Source: Hyphomicrobiales bacterium (GTDB lineage Bacteria > Pseudomonadota > Alphaproteobacteria > Rhizobiales > Beijerinckiaceae). Taken from it: DNA of 64,000 bases. Below, in pieces: positions 9,324-19,437 of this stretch. Where the stretch lies: assembly GCA_027483895.1 (NCBI GenBank), contig JAIXTP010000021.1, forward strand, positions 62,001 to 126,000, in the 5' to 3' direction. Both the position numbers and the translations under genes were made by a program. Within the stretch, counting starts at the first letter, position 1, and each line of letters begins with the position of its first letter. The notes beneath the pieces were generated by a model that saw only the letters and a program-made list of their open reading frames with translations, was not told the DNA's origin and ran no database searches.

Positions 9324-11737
9324 CAGGCCGTCTCCGACCCGGTCGCCCGCCCTTCGGCCAGCCGCACCCGGATTTCCTTGATCATCTCGATCCCCATCTC
9401 CGGCCGCGGAGGCGGCGGCGGGAGGACGCCTTCCTCGCGGACGCGGCGCCAGATCGCGAAATTCAGGTCGCTGGTGACGCGCGCGACCGTCTCGACCTCC
9501 GGCACGAAGCAGACCAGCTCGAAATCGAGCGACGAACCGCCGATCGCCTTCAGCAGGACGCGAGGGGACGGGTCCTCGAGCACGTCCGGATGGGCCTGAG
9601 CCGCCTCGCGGAGAAGGGCGACGACCCGATCGGCATCCACCTCGCGGGGGAGAGGCAGCGGGATGACGACCCGGCCCGTGCGGTCCGAATACATCTGGTT
9701 CTTGACCACGCCGGAGACGAGATTCGAATTCGGCACGATCACCGTGGCGCGGTCGAACGTGTCGATCTCGGTCGACCGGACATTGATGCGCCGGACATAG
9801 CCCTGATCGGTGCCGACGGTGACGAGATCGCCCACGCGGATCGGGCGCTCCCACAGCAGGATCAGGCCCGAGACGAAATTGTTGACGATCGACTGCAGGC
9901 CGAAACCGATACCGACGGACAGCGCGCCCGCGACGATGGCGACCTTGTCGAGGCTGAGCCCGAGGCTCGAGAGACCGACGGTGGCGGCGGCGAGGAAGCC
10001 GACATAGCCCAAACCCGTCGTGACGGAGTTCTTGAGGCCCGCATCCATATCCGTCTGCGGCAGGAACCGCGTCTTCAGCCAGCGCTGGAGCGCGCGGGTG
10101 AGCGCGATGCCGATCGCGAAGAGGATCACCGCGGAGAAGACGGCCGCGAACGAGATCGTGACGTCGCCGATGGTGAAGCCGAACACGGCCGAGCGGACGG
10201 AGAACAGGAGATCGCCCGACTCGACGCCCCAAGGCGCGAGGATCAGCAGGACGACGAGACCGCCGAAAAAGACCCGGGCCAGCCCGCCGAAGAGGACGCC
10301 CGCCTGCTGCAGCGCCCGACGCGAGAGGCCGGTCGCGGATTGCAGCCTGAGGAGAACCCGCCCGTCCGGCGCGAGGCCCCCGGCGATGGCCGCATCCACG
10401 AGCCGGACGAGCAGCACGAGGAAGGCGGCGAGGATCCCGACCCAGATGATCTGGTCGATCAGGAAGGACGCGAGCGCCATATAGCCGATGAGGGCGGCGC
10501 CGACCGCGCCCACCAGCGAGAGCCAGCCCGCGAAACGCAGAAGCGCGAGCGCCGAGCCGCCCTGAACGACGTAGTGGCCGAAGACCTCCTCGTCCTGTTC
10601 CGCATGCCGGCCGAAGGTGCGGATCTCGCGGGCCAGCATCAGCGCGATGACGATGACGAAGCTGCCGCGGGTGGCGAGGGTGAGCGGCAGGGCGGCCGCG
10701 ATCGCCTGATAGAGCGCTTCGAGCAGACGTTCCACGACGAGAAGCGATGCGACGGTCGTGGCGAGCCGGACGATGCGTTCGGCCTCGGAATTCGGCAGCG
10801 TCAGGATGCGCCAGACCGGCCGGTCCGGCGCGAGGATGCCGTCGGCGAGACCCTTCACCAGACCGATGAAGGCGATGCCGCCGAGCAGGCCCGCGAAGGC
10901 CGGTTCGAGACGGGGCGGCAGCACCGCGGTGCCGATCGCGATCTGATGGATGACGAAGCCCGTCGCGGCGGGGATGCCGAAGCCCAGCGCAGCCGTGGCC
11001 AGCGCGCAGAGCGGTAGAGCGAGGCTGGTGGGCTCCTTGAGACGCGCGGTCACGACCCTGCAGGCGATGCTGCGCGACAGCCACGCACCGAGGATCAGGA
11101 CGACGGATCCCGCGAACAGCGCGAGCGCGCCGAGCACTCCGAGCTTGTCGGACGCCCGGACGAGAGCGTCGCGCCCGATGACCATGGCCGCGGCCGCATC
11201 GTTCGGGAGCGAGGAGATCGTATCGATCCAGAGGCCCGGCGACAGAAGGCTGGAGGAACGACGGAAGAGATGTTCGGTGAAGGCGGCGCGCCTCTTGTCG
11301 GCGATGTCGGCGATCAGCTGGTCGGCCTGCAGGACGAGGCGACGGGCGAGGCGGACGGTTTCGTCGGCCTCCTTCAGCGCCTTTTCGCGCTCCTCGCGGT
11401 CGGCCGTGACCTCGGCGCTTTCGGCGGGCGCCTTGTCGTCCGGCTTCGGGCCCAGCTCCTTCAGGCGCGCCCGCAGCGCCTCGGCCCGCGGACCGGCCTC
11501 GTCGGCGATGCCGCGGAGGGAAAAGAGGACGGTTTCCAGCCTTTGGCGCGTGCCGGAAAGCTGGCCGTCGCCGATATGGCGGTTCTGCAGACCGGCTTCG
11601 ATCTGCCCGAGTTCGAGACGCGCGGCTTCGAGCTGCGCGCGGGCCGAGGGGGTCGCGTCCTGCTGGGCGGAAAGAGGCGTCAGGGCCGCGGCCCATGCGA
11701 ACAGGGCGGCCGCGATCAGGAACAGGCGATGACGCAC
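9323..11737 (-). CDS. Large mechanosensitive channel, DUF3772 plus MscS domain
   Basis: An 804-residue protein with a signal peptide (about 1-24, ending LSAQQ), a long periplasmic coiled-coil-like region (about 25-165, many Arg, Glu and Ala) of DUF3772 type, about ten membrane helices, and a C-terminal MscS domain. The pore-lining helix and beta-domain are seen in [29 protein letters not shown] and [16 protein letters not shown]. It should open under membrane tension to release osmolytes. The start is GTG at 11737, placed directly before the signal peptide and preceded by GGAGG with 8-nt spacing. It is coupled to the CAP lipoprotein gene downstream. Confidence 0.9.
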   Translation of the reverse strand: MRHRLFLIAAALFAWAAALTPLSAQQDATPSARAQLEAARLELGQIEAGLQNRHIGDGQLSGTRQRLETVLFSLRGIADEAGPRAEALRARLKELGPKPDDKAPAESAEVTADREEREKALKEADETVRLARRLVLQADQLIADIADKRRAAFTEHLFRRSSSLLSPGLWIDTISSLPNDAAAAMVIGRDALVRASDKLGVLGALALFAGSVVLILGAWLSRSIACRVVTARLKEPTSLALPLCALATAALGFGIPAATGFVIHQIAIGTAVLPPRLEPAFAGLLGGIAFIGLVKGLADGILAPDRPVWRILTLPNSEAERIVRLATTVASLLVVERLLEALYQAIAAALPLTLATRGSFVIVIALMLAREIRTFGRHAEQDEEVFGHYVVQGGSALALLRFAGWLSLVGAVGAALIGYMALASFLIDQIIWVGILAAFLVLLVRLVDAAIAGGLAPDGRVLLRLQSATGLSRRALQQAGVLFGGLARVFFGGLVVLLILAPWGVESGDLLFSVRSAVFGFTIGDVTISFAAVFSAVILFAIGIALTRALQRWLKTRFLPQTDMDAGLKNSVTTGLGYVGFLAAATVGLSSLGLSLDKVAIVAGALSVGIGFGLQSIVNNFVSGLILLWERPIRVGDLVTVGTDQGYVRRINVRSTEIDTFDRATVIVPNSNLVSGVVKNQMYSDRTGRVVIPLPLPREVDADRVVALLREAAQAHPDVLEDPSPRVLLKAIGGSSLDFELVCFVPEVETVARVTSDLNFAIWRRVREEGVLPPPPPRPEMGIEMIKEIRVRLAEGRATGSETA

Positions 11738-11839
11738 TGCGGAGGCCTCCGGAAGACGCGAATCGGAGGGACAGAATGCCCGCAAAACCGGCTCGAACAA
11801 GGCCGGAAGGATCGAAAAGACGTCGCCCTCGATGCAGAA

Positions 11840-11866
11840 GGGCCGCCCTGCTTGCGCGGGCGGCCC
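11840..11866 (-). terminator. Hairpin downstream of ppa
   Basis: A perfect 9-bp stem (GGGCCGCCC / GGGCGGCCC) with a 9-nt loop begins 5 nt beyond the ppa stop codon on the minus strand. It is followed by only two T residues, so it is a plausible but not classic terminator separating ppa from the mscS-like gene. Confidence 0.55.
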
Positions 11867-11871
11867 CGATT

Positions 11872-12414
11872 TCACTTGTCGGTCTTGGCGGCCTTGGCCC
11901 GCTCCATCCCCTGAAGGATGAGCTGGTGGGCCTCTTCGGCGGAGCCCCAGCGGATCACCTTGACCCACTTGCCCGGCTCCAGATCCTTGTAGCGCTCGAA
12001 GAAGTGCTGGATCTGATCCAGCGTGATCTTCGGCAGGTCCGTGTAGTTGTGGACGTTCTCGTAGCGGCGCGTCAGCTTCGGCGCGGGCACGGCGAGGATC
12101 TTCTCGTCGCCGCCGCCTTCGTCTTCCATCAGCAGCACGCCGACGGGGCGCACGCTCATCACGGCGCCGGGAACGATCGCGCGGGTATTGGCGACGATCA
12201 CGTCGCAGGGGTCCCCGTCGTCCGACAGCGTGTGCGGAATGAAGCCGTAATTCCCCGGATAGCGCATCGAGGTGTAGAGGAACCGGTCGACGACCAGCGC
12301 GCCGGAGGCCTTGTCCATCTCGTATTTGATGGGCTCGCCGCCGATCGGCACTTCGATGACGACGTTCACTTCGTGCGGCGGGTTCTTGCCGACATTGAGG
12401 GCGTCGAGTCTCAT
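11872..12414 (-). CDS. ppa: Inorganic pyrophosphatase (type I)
   Basis: A 180-residue cytoplasmic enzyme that hydrolyses pyrophosphate and drives biosynthetic reactions forward. The metal-binding signature DGDPCD lies at residues 66-71, with [11 protein letters not shown] just before it and EENVHNYTD-like [10 protein letters not shown] after it. Length is normal for family I pyrophosphatases. The ATG at 12414 gives the family start MRLDALNVG; a longer frame upstream has no family match. A hairpin follows the gene. Confidence 0.97.
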   Translation of the reverse strand: MRLDALNVGKNPPHEVNVVIEVPIGGEPIKYEMDKASGALVVDRFLYTSMRYPGNYGFIPHTLSDDGDPCDVIVANTRAIVPGAVMSVRPVGVLLMEDEGGGDEKILAVPAPKLTRRYENVHNYTDLPKITLDQIQHFFERYKDLEPGKWVKVIRWGSAEEAHQLILQGMERAKAAKTDK

Positions 12415-12499
12415 GGGTTCCGTTTCTTTCCGCTGAGCTTCGGGTCGCGCCTCTTTAGGCAGACGCGCACTCACCCGCAAGAACGACTTTCGGTAGACG

Positions 12500-13264
12500 T
12501 CAGCTCCGCAGGACGAACTGCAGCGTGAGCAGCGAGCCCGCGAGCACGACGCCGAAGCGGATGTATTTCAGCGGGATGCGGCGTGCGAGAGCCACCCCGT
12601 AATAGCCGCCGATCGCGGCGCCGAAGGTGGCGATGGCGAAGTGCGGCCACCATGAGATGAGACCCGCGATGACCAGCGGGACCAGCGCGAAGGCCTGGAT
12701 CATCGTGGCGCAGATGTTCTTGGCCGCATTGATGAAGTGGTAGTCGTCGCCCTCGGCGAGGGAGAGCGCGGCCAGCATGATGATGCCCATGCCCGCGCCG
12801 AAATAGCCGCCGTAGATCGAGACGATGAACTGCATCATCACCCCCGCGACCCGGCGCCGGGGCGAACCCGGAGCCGAGGCGAAGCGGTTGATGATCTTCG
12901 TCAGCGTCGGGCTGAGCGCGAAAAGGACGGTCGCGAAGCCGAGAAACCAAGGCACGAGCGCGCGGAAGGTCGAGCTGGGCGTGACCAGCAGGAGCAAGGC
13001 ACCGAGGAGCCCGCCCGCCGCACTGGCGAGCCCGAGCGCCACGTAGCGGCGCGCATGCGCGCGCACTTCCGGCAGATAGCCGAGCACGCTCGTGATGTTG
13101 GACGGGGTGAGGACGGCCGCGCTCGTCGCCGTCGCGTTGATCGGCGGCAGGCCGGTCGCGAGAAGACCCGAGAAGGTAAAGAAGGTCCCGCCGCCGGCCA
13201 TGGCGTTGACGGTTCCTGCGGTCAGTCCTGCAAGGAGGAGGATGGCGGCGTCCGAAAGGGTCAT
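12500..13264 (-). CDS. TauE/SafE family sulfite exporter-like permease
   Basis: A 254-residue membrane protein with about eight hydrophobic helices in two related halves. The motifs [30 protein letters not shown], and [15 protein letters not shown] are typical of TauE/SafE (DUF81) permeases, proposed to export sulfite, sulfoacetate or other organosulfur anions. No sulfur-metabolism gene is nearby, so the substrate is open. It lies about 85 bp upstream of ppa on the same strand and is divergent from the phosphatase gene at 13390. Confidence 0.88.
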   Translation of the reverse strand: MTLSDAAILLLAGLTAGTVNAMAGGGTFFTFSGLLATGLPPINATATSAAVLTPSNITSVLGYLPEVRAHARRYVALGLASAAGGLLGALLLLVTPSSTFRALVPWFLGFATVLFALSPTLTKIINRFASAPGSPRRRVAGVMMQFIVSIYGGYFGAGMGIIMLAALSLAEGDDYHFINAAKNICATMIQAFALVPLVIAGLISWWPHFAIATFGAAIGGYYGVALARRIPLKYIRFGVVLAGSLLTLQFVLRS

Positions 13265-13389
13265 CGAGGCAATATCCGAATCCGAGGCGGAGCGGGTCCT
13301 ACACGATCGGCCCGGGCGGCGCCAGAGCGGCGCGGCTTGCGGTCGGCCTGCCCGGTCTGGTAGATGCGGCGATCCCTCCTCGAGGCTCC

Positions 13390-14109
13390 ATGCCGAAATT
13401 CTTCCGTCCCGAGCGCCGAGGCGCACGCCGTCAGGCCAAGATCGCGCGCTGGAACCGGCCTCTGTCCAAGCCGCGGCGGCGGATCCGTGCTTGGATCAAC
13501 ATGATCCTGACCGATCACGGGATTTTCCGGCTCTTCTATCTGAACCGCCACAAGGTCTCGGCGAAGTTCGAGCGTGCGGCCCAGCCCGCGCCCCATCACA
13601 TCCGTGCGATGGCCGCCGACGGGATCCGCACCATCGTCAATTTGCGCGGCGGCCGCGAATTCGGCTCCTGGCCGCTCGAGCGCGAGACCGCCGAAGAATG
13701 CGGCATCAAGCTCGAGGAATTCACGGTCCGCTCGCGCGGCGCCCCCGAGAAGGACGAGATGCTGCGGGCGCGCGCGTTCTTCGACCGGCTCGAATATCCC
13801 GTTCTGGTCCACTGCAAGTCCGGCGCGGACCGGGCCGGGTTCATGTCGACGCTCTATCTCGTGGTGCATGAGGGGCGGCCGGTGAACGAGGCGCTCGCCC
13901 AGCTCTCGCCCCGCTACGGCCATTTCCGTTTCTCGAAGACCGGCATTCTCGACCGCTTCTTCGAGCTCTATCGCGACGAGGGCGAGGCCGCCGGCCTCGA
14001 TTTCGAGACATGGGTCCGGGACGTCTATGATCCCGAGGCTCTGGAGCGGAACTTCAAGCCCGGCTTCTGGTCCGACGTGGTGGTCGACAAGCTGCTGCGG
14101 CGCGAATAG
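13390..14109 (+). CDS. Dual-specificity/tyrosine phosphatase-like protein
   Basis: A 239-residue cytoplasmic protein with a very basic N-terminal 35 residues and a phosphatase core. The cysteine phosphatase signature CX5R is present as HCKSGADR (Cys142, Arg148), with a possible general-acid region upstream. NLRGGREFGSW and the C-terminal FETWVRDVYDPEAL are like bacterial DSP/tyrosine phosphatase-family proteins. The substrate may be a phosphoprotein, lipid or sugar; context gives no clue. It is followed by a separate DUF3775 gene on the same strand. Confidence 0.8.
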   Translation: MPKFFRPERRGARRQAKIARWNRPLSKPRRRIRAWINMILTDHGIFRLFYLNRHKVSAKFERAAQPAPHHIRAMAADGIRTIVNLRGGREFGSWPLERETAEECGIKLEEFTVRSRGAPEKDEMLRARAFFDRLEYPVLVHCKSGADRAGFMSTLYLVVHEGRPVNEALAQLSPRYGHFRFSKTGILDRFFELYRDEGEAAGLDFETWVRDVYDPEALERNFKPGFWSDVVVDKLLRRE

Positions 14110-14164
14110 CGCGGACGCAACCCCACGGCTCCGATCGCGTTTCCACCCGGTGTGGAGGCGCAAA

Positions 14165-14575
14165 ATGGCGGACGAACCGACCATCGCATTGGAAAAGGTC
14201 TGCTACGTGGTGATCCGCGCGCGGGAATTCGACGCGCGCTACGCGACCGACGAACCGGACGCGTCCAATGCGGGCGAGGACGGTGCGCGGGAAACGCTCT
14301 CGGCCCGCCGCAACGATCCGGCCGTCATCGAACTCGTGGAATTCATCGGCGCGATGGACGTCGACGAGCAGGCGGAACTCGTCGCTCTGCTCTGGGTCGG
14401 GCGCGGCGACTACGACAAGGACGAATGGGAGAACGCCGTCGCGCTCGCCAGAGAGCGGGGCGACACGCCCACCGCCCGCTATCTTCTCGGAACGCCGCTT
14501 CTCGGCGATCTCCTGCAGGAAGGACTCGCGGCCTTCGATCTTTCCTGCGCCGATGTCGAGGCGCGGCATCTCTGA
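14165..14575 (+). CDS. DUF3775 domain protein
   Basis: A 136-residue acidic, probably cytoplasmic protein. It starts MADEPTIALEKVCYVVIRAR and contains IELVEFIGAMDVDEQAELVALLWVGR-type helices (only the core motif is noted) and TPTARYLLGTPLLGDLLQEG, which fit the DUF3775 family found in alphaproteobacteria. Function is unknown. A GGAGG ribosome-binding site sits about 8 nt before the ATG. It lies 55 bp after the phosphatase gene and may share its transcript. Confidence 0.8.
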   Translation: MADEPTIALEKVCYVVIRAREFDARYATDEPDASNAGEDGARETLSARRNDPAVIELVEFIGAMDVDEQAELVALLWVGRGDYDKDEWENAVALARERGDTPTARYLLGTPLLGDLLQEGLAAFDLSCADVEARHL

Positions 14576-14616
14576 CCGGCTTGACGCGAGGCCGGGCCGC
14601 GCCCAGTTGCTTCGGC

Positions 14617-15675
14617 ATGACCCGTCGCTTCATGCTCCGCCTTCTCTCGACCGTCGGCCTTTCCGCCGTGACCGGGGCGTCCGCCGCCGAGACCGGCTGC
14701 AATTCCTATTATTGCGGGCCGAGAAGCGACCATTTCGACGGGCGGGTCTTCTTCAATCCCGGCCGGGACCGGATGAAATCCTTCGGCGACCTCGTGCGCT
14801 GGCGCCTCTCGGAAGGCAAGGAAGAGTGGCCGGAGAGCCGGCCGTCGCCCTTCCGCGACCGGCCGCCCGCGCGCGTCGACGGTTCCGCGCTGAGGGTCGC
14901 CCATGTGGGCCACGCGTCGCTGCTCTACCAGACGGGCGGGCTGAACATCCTCGTCGATCCGGTCTGGTCGGAGCGGGCCTCGCCCGTGCCCTTCGCCGGG
15001 CCGAAGCGCGTGAACGCGCCCGGGATCGCTTTCGAGGATCTGCCGAAGATCGACGTCGTACTGGTCACCCACAATCATTACGACCATCTCGACGTCGACA
15101 CGCTGGAGCGGATCTGGACCGGGCATCGCCCCCGCATCGTGACGCCGCTGGGCAACGACGCGATCATGAAGGCCGCGGTGCCGGGGCTCGAGGCCGAAGC
15201 GCATGACTGGGGCGCCGCCGTCCGCCTCGGCAACGGGGTCACCGTGCATCTGGAGGAATGCCTGCATTGGTCGGCGCGCGGCCTGTTCGACCGGCGCGAG
15301 GCGCTCTGGGCCGCCTTTATGATCGAGACGGCGGCGGGCACGATCGTCCATGTCGGGGATACGGGATTCGGCGACGGAAGCCTTTTCGAACGCTGGGCCA
15401 AGAAACATCCGCGCGTTCGCCTCGCCGTCCTGCCGATCGGCGCCTATGAGCCGCGCTGGTTCATGCAGGAGCAGCACGTGAACCCGGACGAAGCCGTGCG
15501 GATCGCCAAGATCCTGCGGGCGCAGAACGCTTTGGGACATCACTGGGGAACGTTCCGGCTGACCGACGAGGGCATCGACCGCCCCCCCGAGGCGCTCGCC
15601 GAAGCCCGACGCGTTCACGGCCTCGCGGAGCGGCGCTTCACCCCGCTGCATCCGGGACAGGTATGGCAGGGCTGA
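14617..15675 (+). CDS. Exported metallo-beta-lactamase-fold hydrolase (RomA/NAPE-PLD-like)
   Basis: A 352-residue MBL-fold protein. The zinc-binding motif HxHxDH is THNHYDHLD with His152, His154, Asp156 and His157; further ligands probably lie in HVGDTGFGD and GHHWGTFRLTD. The N-terminus TRRFMLRLLS followed by a hydrophobic run resembles a twin-arginine signal, and a Cys near residue 29 (AETGC) could be a lipobox variant. SDHFDGRVFFNPG is typical of the COG2220 branch related to NAPE-phospholipase D and RomA. A lipid substrate is possible but unproven. The last 38 nt overlap the convergent HAD gene. Confidence 0.82.
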   Translation: MTRRFMLRLLSTVGLSAVTGASAAETGCNSYYCGPRSDHFDGRVFFNPGRDRMKSFGDLVRWRLSEGKEEWPESRPSPFRDRPPARVDGSALRVAHVGHASLLYQTGGLNILVDPVWSERASPVPFAGPKRVNAPGIAFEDLPKIDVVLVTHNHYDHLDVDTLERIWTGHRPRIVTPLGNDAIMKAAVPGLEAEAHDWGAAVRLGNGVTVHLEECLHWSARGLFDRREALWAAFMIETAAGTIVHVGDTGFGDGSLFERWAKKHPRVRLAVLPIGAYEPRWFMQEQHVNPDEAVRIAKILRAQNALGHHWGTFRLTDEGIDRPPEALAEARRVHGLAERRFTPLHPGQVWQG

Positions 15676-16363
15676 AGGGCCCCGCGGCGTCGAGAAGCGC
15701 GGCGATCTCGGCCGGGCTGTCGACCAGTGCCGCGGCGCCCGCGGCCAGCAGTTCCTCGTCGGAGCCGTAGCCCCAGCGCACGCCGATGGTCGGGATGCCG
15801 GACGAAAGGGCTCCGATGACGTCATGCTCGCGGTCGCCGACCATCACCGCCCGTTCGGGATCGAAGCGTTCCTTGGCGAGGATCGTCCGGAAAAGATCGC
15901 GCTTGTCGGCATTGGTGCCGTCGAGTTCGGAGCCGTAGACTTCGGCGAAGCGATCCGCGAGCCCGAAATGCGTGATGATGCGGCGGGCGAAGACATGCGG
16001 CTTCGAGGTGGCCACGTAGAGCCGCCGGCCTTCGGCGAGCAGCCGGTCGAGCAGGGCCGGAACGCCTTCGATCACGTCGTTCTCGAAGAGTCCGATCTCC
16101 GCGAAGCGCTCGCGATAGAGGCGGACGCCCTCGTCGGCCAGATCTTCGGATCCGAGCAGCTTGACGAAGTTCCAGCGCAGCGGCGGGCCGATGGTCCAGA
16201 GAAGCTCCTCCATCGGCGGCACGGGCCGCCCTAGCGCCTTCAACGCATACTGGACGGAGCGGGTGATGCCCTCCTTCGGATCCGTCAGCGTGCCGTCGAG
16301 ATCGAAAAGGACGGTCGAGGCCGCCGGAATGCGCACCGCGCGCTCTTCGGGATACCGGATCAC
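15638..16363 (-). CDS. HAD-superfamily phosphatase, phosphoglycolate phosphatase-like
   Basis: A 241-residue HAD hydrolase. Motif I is DLDGTLTD (nucleophile Asp21, Asp23), motif II is in VATSKPH, and motif IV is GDREHDVIGA. The cap domain and GPPLRWNFVKLLG resemble phosphoglycolate phosphatase/Gph and related nucleotidases; the exact substrate is unknown. The start is GTG at 16363, inside the stop codon of the upstream GyrI-like gene (GTGA), so translation is probably coupled. The 3' end overlaps the convergent MBL gene by 38 nt. Confidence 0.85.
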   Translation of the reverse strand: MIRYPEERAVRIPAASTVLFDLDGTLTDPKEGITRSVQYALKALGRPVPPMEELLWTIGPPLRWNFVKLLGSEDLADEGVRLYRERFAEIGLFENDVIEGVPALLDRLLAEGRRLYVATSKPHVFARRIITHFGLADRFAEVYGSELDGTNADKRDLFRTILAKERFDPERAVMVGDREHDVIGALSSGIPTIGVRWGYGSDEELLAAGAAALVDSPAEIAALLDAAGPFSPAIPVPDAAG

Positions 16364-17175
16364 TTGCGCGGCTGGACGTAGATGTAGACTTCGAGGGTCG
16401 GGTCGGACGCGTCCTTGCCGAAATTCGCATATTCCTCGATCAGCGTGTCCTTCACCTCGATGCCCTTGAGATCGAGATAGGCGGTGATCGCCTCATAGGT
16501 GCTGTCGATGTCGTCATAGGGCGCCTGATGCACGAAGCGGATCGCGCGCCCTTCCGGCGTCGCGCCGAGCCGCACTTCGGGCGCCAGCCCGGCGGGCCGC
16601 TGCGGCGGCAGGCTCTCGACGGGCAGCAGCGCCTCGTAGCGGAAGCCCTGATCGTCGGTTTCCGTGAACAGGGTGACGGGCTTGCCGTTCACTGCGAGCC
16701 CCGCCTTCCTGACCTCGCCTTCGAGTTTGCGGAAGGCCGCGTTCAGGCGCTCGTAGCCCTCCTCCCAAGAGGACTGCCCCTTCAGGACCACCGCCGGGCG
16801 GGAGACGAGCGTGACCTGATCGGGCACCGAGGCGTCGGCCGGAGGCGGGACGAGGAAGGGCGAGGCCGGCGCCGGCGCTGCGGGAGCCGGCGCGGGCACG
16901 ACCGATGCGGCGGGCGGCGCAGGCGCCGCGGGCGAAGGGATGGCAGGCGGGGCCACCGGAGCGGGCGCCGCGACGGGGGGCGGGGGCGGAGCGTCCGGCG
17001 CCGGAACGGCGGGGACCGCAGGCGCCTGCGGGGCGGGAGCGGCGGGAGGCGGGGGAGCGGGGAGGTCCTTCGTCTCGACCGGCACGGGCGCCGCGACCTG
17101 TGCCGCGGCGGGAACGACGAGGGCCAGCGCTGCGGCGAGGACGACGGGGAACGAGGCGGGTCCGCTGCGGGACAT
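16360..17175 (-). CDS. Exported Pro/Ala-rich protein with GyrI-like effector-binding domain
   Basis: A 271-residue protein with a signal peptide (about 1-25), a roughly 90-residue linker made almost only of Pro, Ala and Val (about 26-115), and a C-terminal domain of about 150 residues. That domain has [55 protein letters not shown] and EEYANFG, which fits the GyrI-like/AraC effector-binding fold seen in some stand-alone ligand-binding proteins. It should act in the periplasm. The ligand is unknown. Its stop codon overlaps the HAD gene start. Confidence 0.7.
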   Translation of the reverse strand: MSRSGPASFPVVLAAALALVVPAAAQVAAPVPVETKDLPAPPPPAAPAPQAPAVPAVPAPDAPPPPPVAAPAPVAPPAIPSPAAPAPPAASVVPAPAPAAPAPASPFLVPPPADASVPDQVTLVSRPAVVLKGQSSWEEGYERLNAAFRKLEGEVRKAGLAVNGKPVTLFTETDDQGFRYEALLPVESLPPQRPAGLAPEVRLGATPEGRAIRFVHQAPYDDIDSTYEAITAYLDLKGIEVKDTLIEEYANFGKDASDPTLEVYIYVQPRK

Positions 17176-17314
17176 CGGGAACGGCTCCTCGGGCCCGCGA
17201 ATCGCGGGCCGCTCTCCCCGAAAGATAGGGCGGAGCGCCTTTCCGGGTCGAGGGCCGGACTCGCGTTTTCGGGCGCAATCGCTATATCGGGGTCCTTCCT
17301 TTCGCGGTGCCCCC

Positions 17315-18184
17315 ATGAGCCCCCTCGCGCAACGTCCCTTTCTGAAGATGAACGGTGCCGGCAACGAGATCGTCGTGCTGGACCTGCGCGGCGCGTCCCA
17401 TGTCGTGACGCCCGAGGAAGCGCGCGCGATCGCGGCGGCGCCCGGTTCGCATTTCGACCAGCTGATGGTGCTGCACGACCCGAAGACCCCGGGCACCAAC
17501 GCCTTCATGCGGATCTACAACAATGACGGCTCTTTCTCCGGCGCATGCGGAAACGGCACGCGCTGCGTGGCCTGGGCGCTGCTGGACGGCACCGATTTCG
17601 ACGGCTGCGTGCTGGAGACCGAGGCCGGAATCCTCGAATGCCGCCGCGAGAGCGCCTTCGGGTTCACCGTCGACATGGGGCCCCCGCGCCTGAGGTGGGA
17701 CGAGATCCCGCTTTCGCGCGAATTCCCCGATACGCGGGGCATCGAGCTGACGGTGGGGCCTACCGATGCGCCGGTCATGCATACGCCGGCGGTCGTCAAC
17801 ATGGGCAATCCCCATGCGGTGTTCTTCGTCGAAGATGTCGCGGCGATCGACCTCGCGACGATCGGGCCGAAGCTCGAACACGATCCGCTGTTTCCGGAAC
17901 GCGCGAACATCTCGATCGCGCAGGTGGTCGACCGCGAATCCATGATCCTTCGGGTCTGGGAGCGCGGCGCGGGGCTCACGCTGGCCTGCGGCTCCGCGGC
18001 CTGCGCCGCCGCGGTCGCGGCCGCCCGACGCAATCTCACCGGGCGGACGGTGCGCATCTCGCTTCCCGGGGGCGATCTGCTGATCCAGTGGCGGGCCTCC
18101 GACGACCACGTGCTGATGACGGGCCCGGTCGAATTGGAACATGAGGGCGTCTTCGCCCCGGACATCTTCGAGGGCGCGGCCTGA
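17315..18184 (+). CDS. dapF: Diaminopimelate epimerase
   Basis: A 289-residue enzyme that converts LL- to meso-diaminopimelate for lysine and peptidoglycan synthesis. The two catalytic cysteines are in GACGNGTRC (Cys78) and LACGSAAC (Cys225). The substrate-binding [24 protein letters not shown] and [11 protein letters not shown] motifs are present. The ATG at 17315 matches the usual family start. It is coupled to mtaB by a 1-nt overlap (TGATG). The other pathway gene dapB is 43 kb away. Confidence 0.97.
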   Translation: MSPLAQRPFLKMNGAGNEIVVLDLRGASHVVTPEEARAIAAAPGSHFDQLMVLHDPKTPGTNAFMRIYNNDGSFSGACGNGTRCVAWALLDGTDFDGCVLETEAGILECRRESAFGFTVDMGPPRLRWDEIPLSREFPDTRGIELTVGPTDAPVMHTPAVVNMGNPHAVFFVEDVAAIDLATIGPKLEHDPLFPERANISIAQVVDRESMILRVWERGAGLTLACGSAACAAAVAAARRNLTGRTVRISLPGGDLLIQWRASDDHVLMTGPVELEHEGVFAPDIFEGAA

Positions 18185-19434
18185 TGAGCGTCGAAGTCGT
18201 CACCTTCGGCTGCCGGCTCAACACCGTCGAATCCGAGGCGATGCGCCGCGAGGCGGCGGCCGCGGGCCATTCCGACCTCGTGATCGTGAACACCTGCGCC
18301 GTCACCGCGGAAGCGACGCGGCAGGCCCGGCAGGCGATCCGCCGGCTCAAGCGCGAACGTCCCGAAGCCCGCATCGTCGTGACGGGATGCGCCGCGCAGG
18401 TCGAGCCCGGTACCTTCGCGGCCATGGACGAGGTCGAGCGCGTCGTCGGCAATGCGGAAAAGACGAAGCGCGAGACCTGGGCGGCGCTCGCCGATCCGGG
18501 GCTCGACACCGAGCGCGTCCGCGTCGCCGACATCATGGCGGTGAAGGAAACGGCGCCGCATCTTCTGGACGGTTTCGAGGGCCGCACGCGCGCCTTCGTG
18601 CAGGTGCAGAACGGCTGCGACCACCGCTGCACCTTCTGCATCATCCCCTACGGCCGCGGAAACTCTCGGTCCGTCCCGATGGGCGCCGTGGTCGACCAGA
18701 TCGCGAAGCTCGTCGGCAACGGCTATGCGGAAGTCGTCCTCACCGGCGTGGACATCACGAGCTGGGGCGCGGACCTGCCCGGAACGCCCGCACTCGGCGC
18801 GCTCGTGAAGGCGGTGCTGCGGCACGTGCCTGACCTGCCGCGCCTGCGCATCTCCTCCATCGACTCGGTGGAGGCGGACGACGATCTGCTCGATGCGCTC
18901 GCGAACGAGCGGCGCCTGATGCCGCATCTGCATCTCTCACTGCAGGCGGGCGACGACATGGTGCTCAAGCGGATGAAGCGGCGCCATCTGCGCGACGACG
19001 CGATCCGCTTCTGCGAGACCGTGCGCGGGCTGCGGCCCGACGTGGTATTCGGCGCCGACATCATCGCGGGCTTCCCGACCGAGGACGAGGCGATGTTCGC
19101 CCGCTCGCTCGAGCTCGTGGAGGAATGCGGGCTCACCCATCTCCACGTCTTCCCCTATTCGCCCCGCCCCGGCACGCCGGCCGCGCGCATGCCGCAGATC
19201 GCCAAGCCGATCATCAAGGAACGGGCGAAGCGCCTGCGCGAGGCGGGAGAGAAGGCGCTCGGCCGCCATCTGCAGGCCCAGATCGGTCTCACCCACGACG
19301 TGCTCGTGGAAACCGCGGGCCTCGGCCGCACGGAAGGCTTCGCGCCGGTGCGTTTCGCAACGGAGATGACGCCCGGGCGGATCGTCCGAAGCCGGATCGT
19401 CGGCGCCGACGCGAACGAGCTGATCGCGGCCTGA
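18184..19434 (+). CDS. mtaB: tRNA t6A37 methylthiotransferase MtaB
   Basis: A 416-residue radical-SAM methylthiotransferase that converts t6A to ms2t6A at position 37 of ANN-decoding tRNAs. The N-terminal UPF0004 domain has Cys10, Cys38 and Cys69 for one iron-sulfur cluster; the radical-SAM cluster motif is CDHRCTFC at 145-152. Absence of the MiaB-specific N-terminus and the GCRLNTVES start place it with MtaB. The dapF-mtaB pair followed by an opposed gene and ftsY is a common alphaproteobacterial order. Confidence 0.92.
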   Translation: MSVEVVTFGCRLNTVESEAMRREAAAAGHSDLVIVNTCAVTAEATRQARQAIRRLKRERPEARIVVTGCAAQVEPGTFAAMDEVERVVGNAEKTKRETWAALADPGLDTERVRVADIMAVKETAPHLLDGFEGRTRAFVQVQNGCDHRCTFCIIPYGRGNSRSVPMGAVVDQIAKLVGNGYAEVVLTGVDITSWGADLPGTPALGALVKAVLRHVPDLPRLRISSIDSVEADDDLLDALANERRLMPHLHLSLQAGDDMVLKRMKRRHLRDDAIRFCETVRGLRPDVVFGADIIAGFPTEDEAMFARSLELVEECGLTHLHVFPYSPRPGTPAARMPQIAKPIIKERAKRLREAGEKALGRHLQAQIGLTHDVLVETAGLGRTEGFAPVRFATEMTPGRIVRSRIVGADANELIAA

Positions 19435-19437
19435 ACG

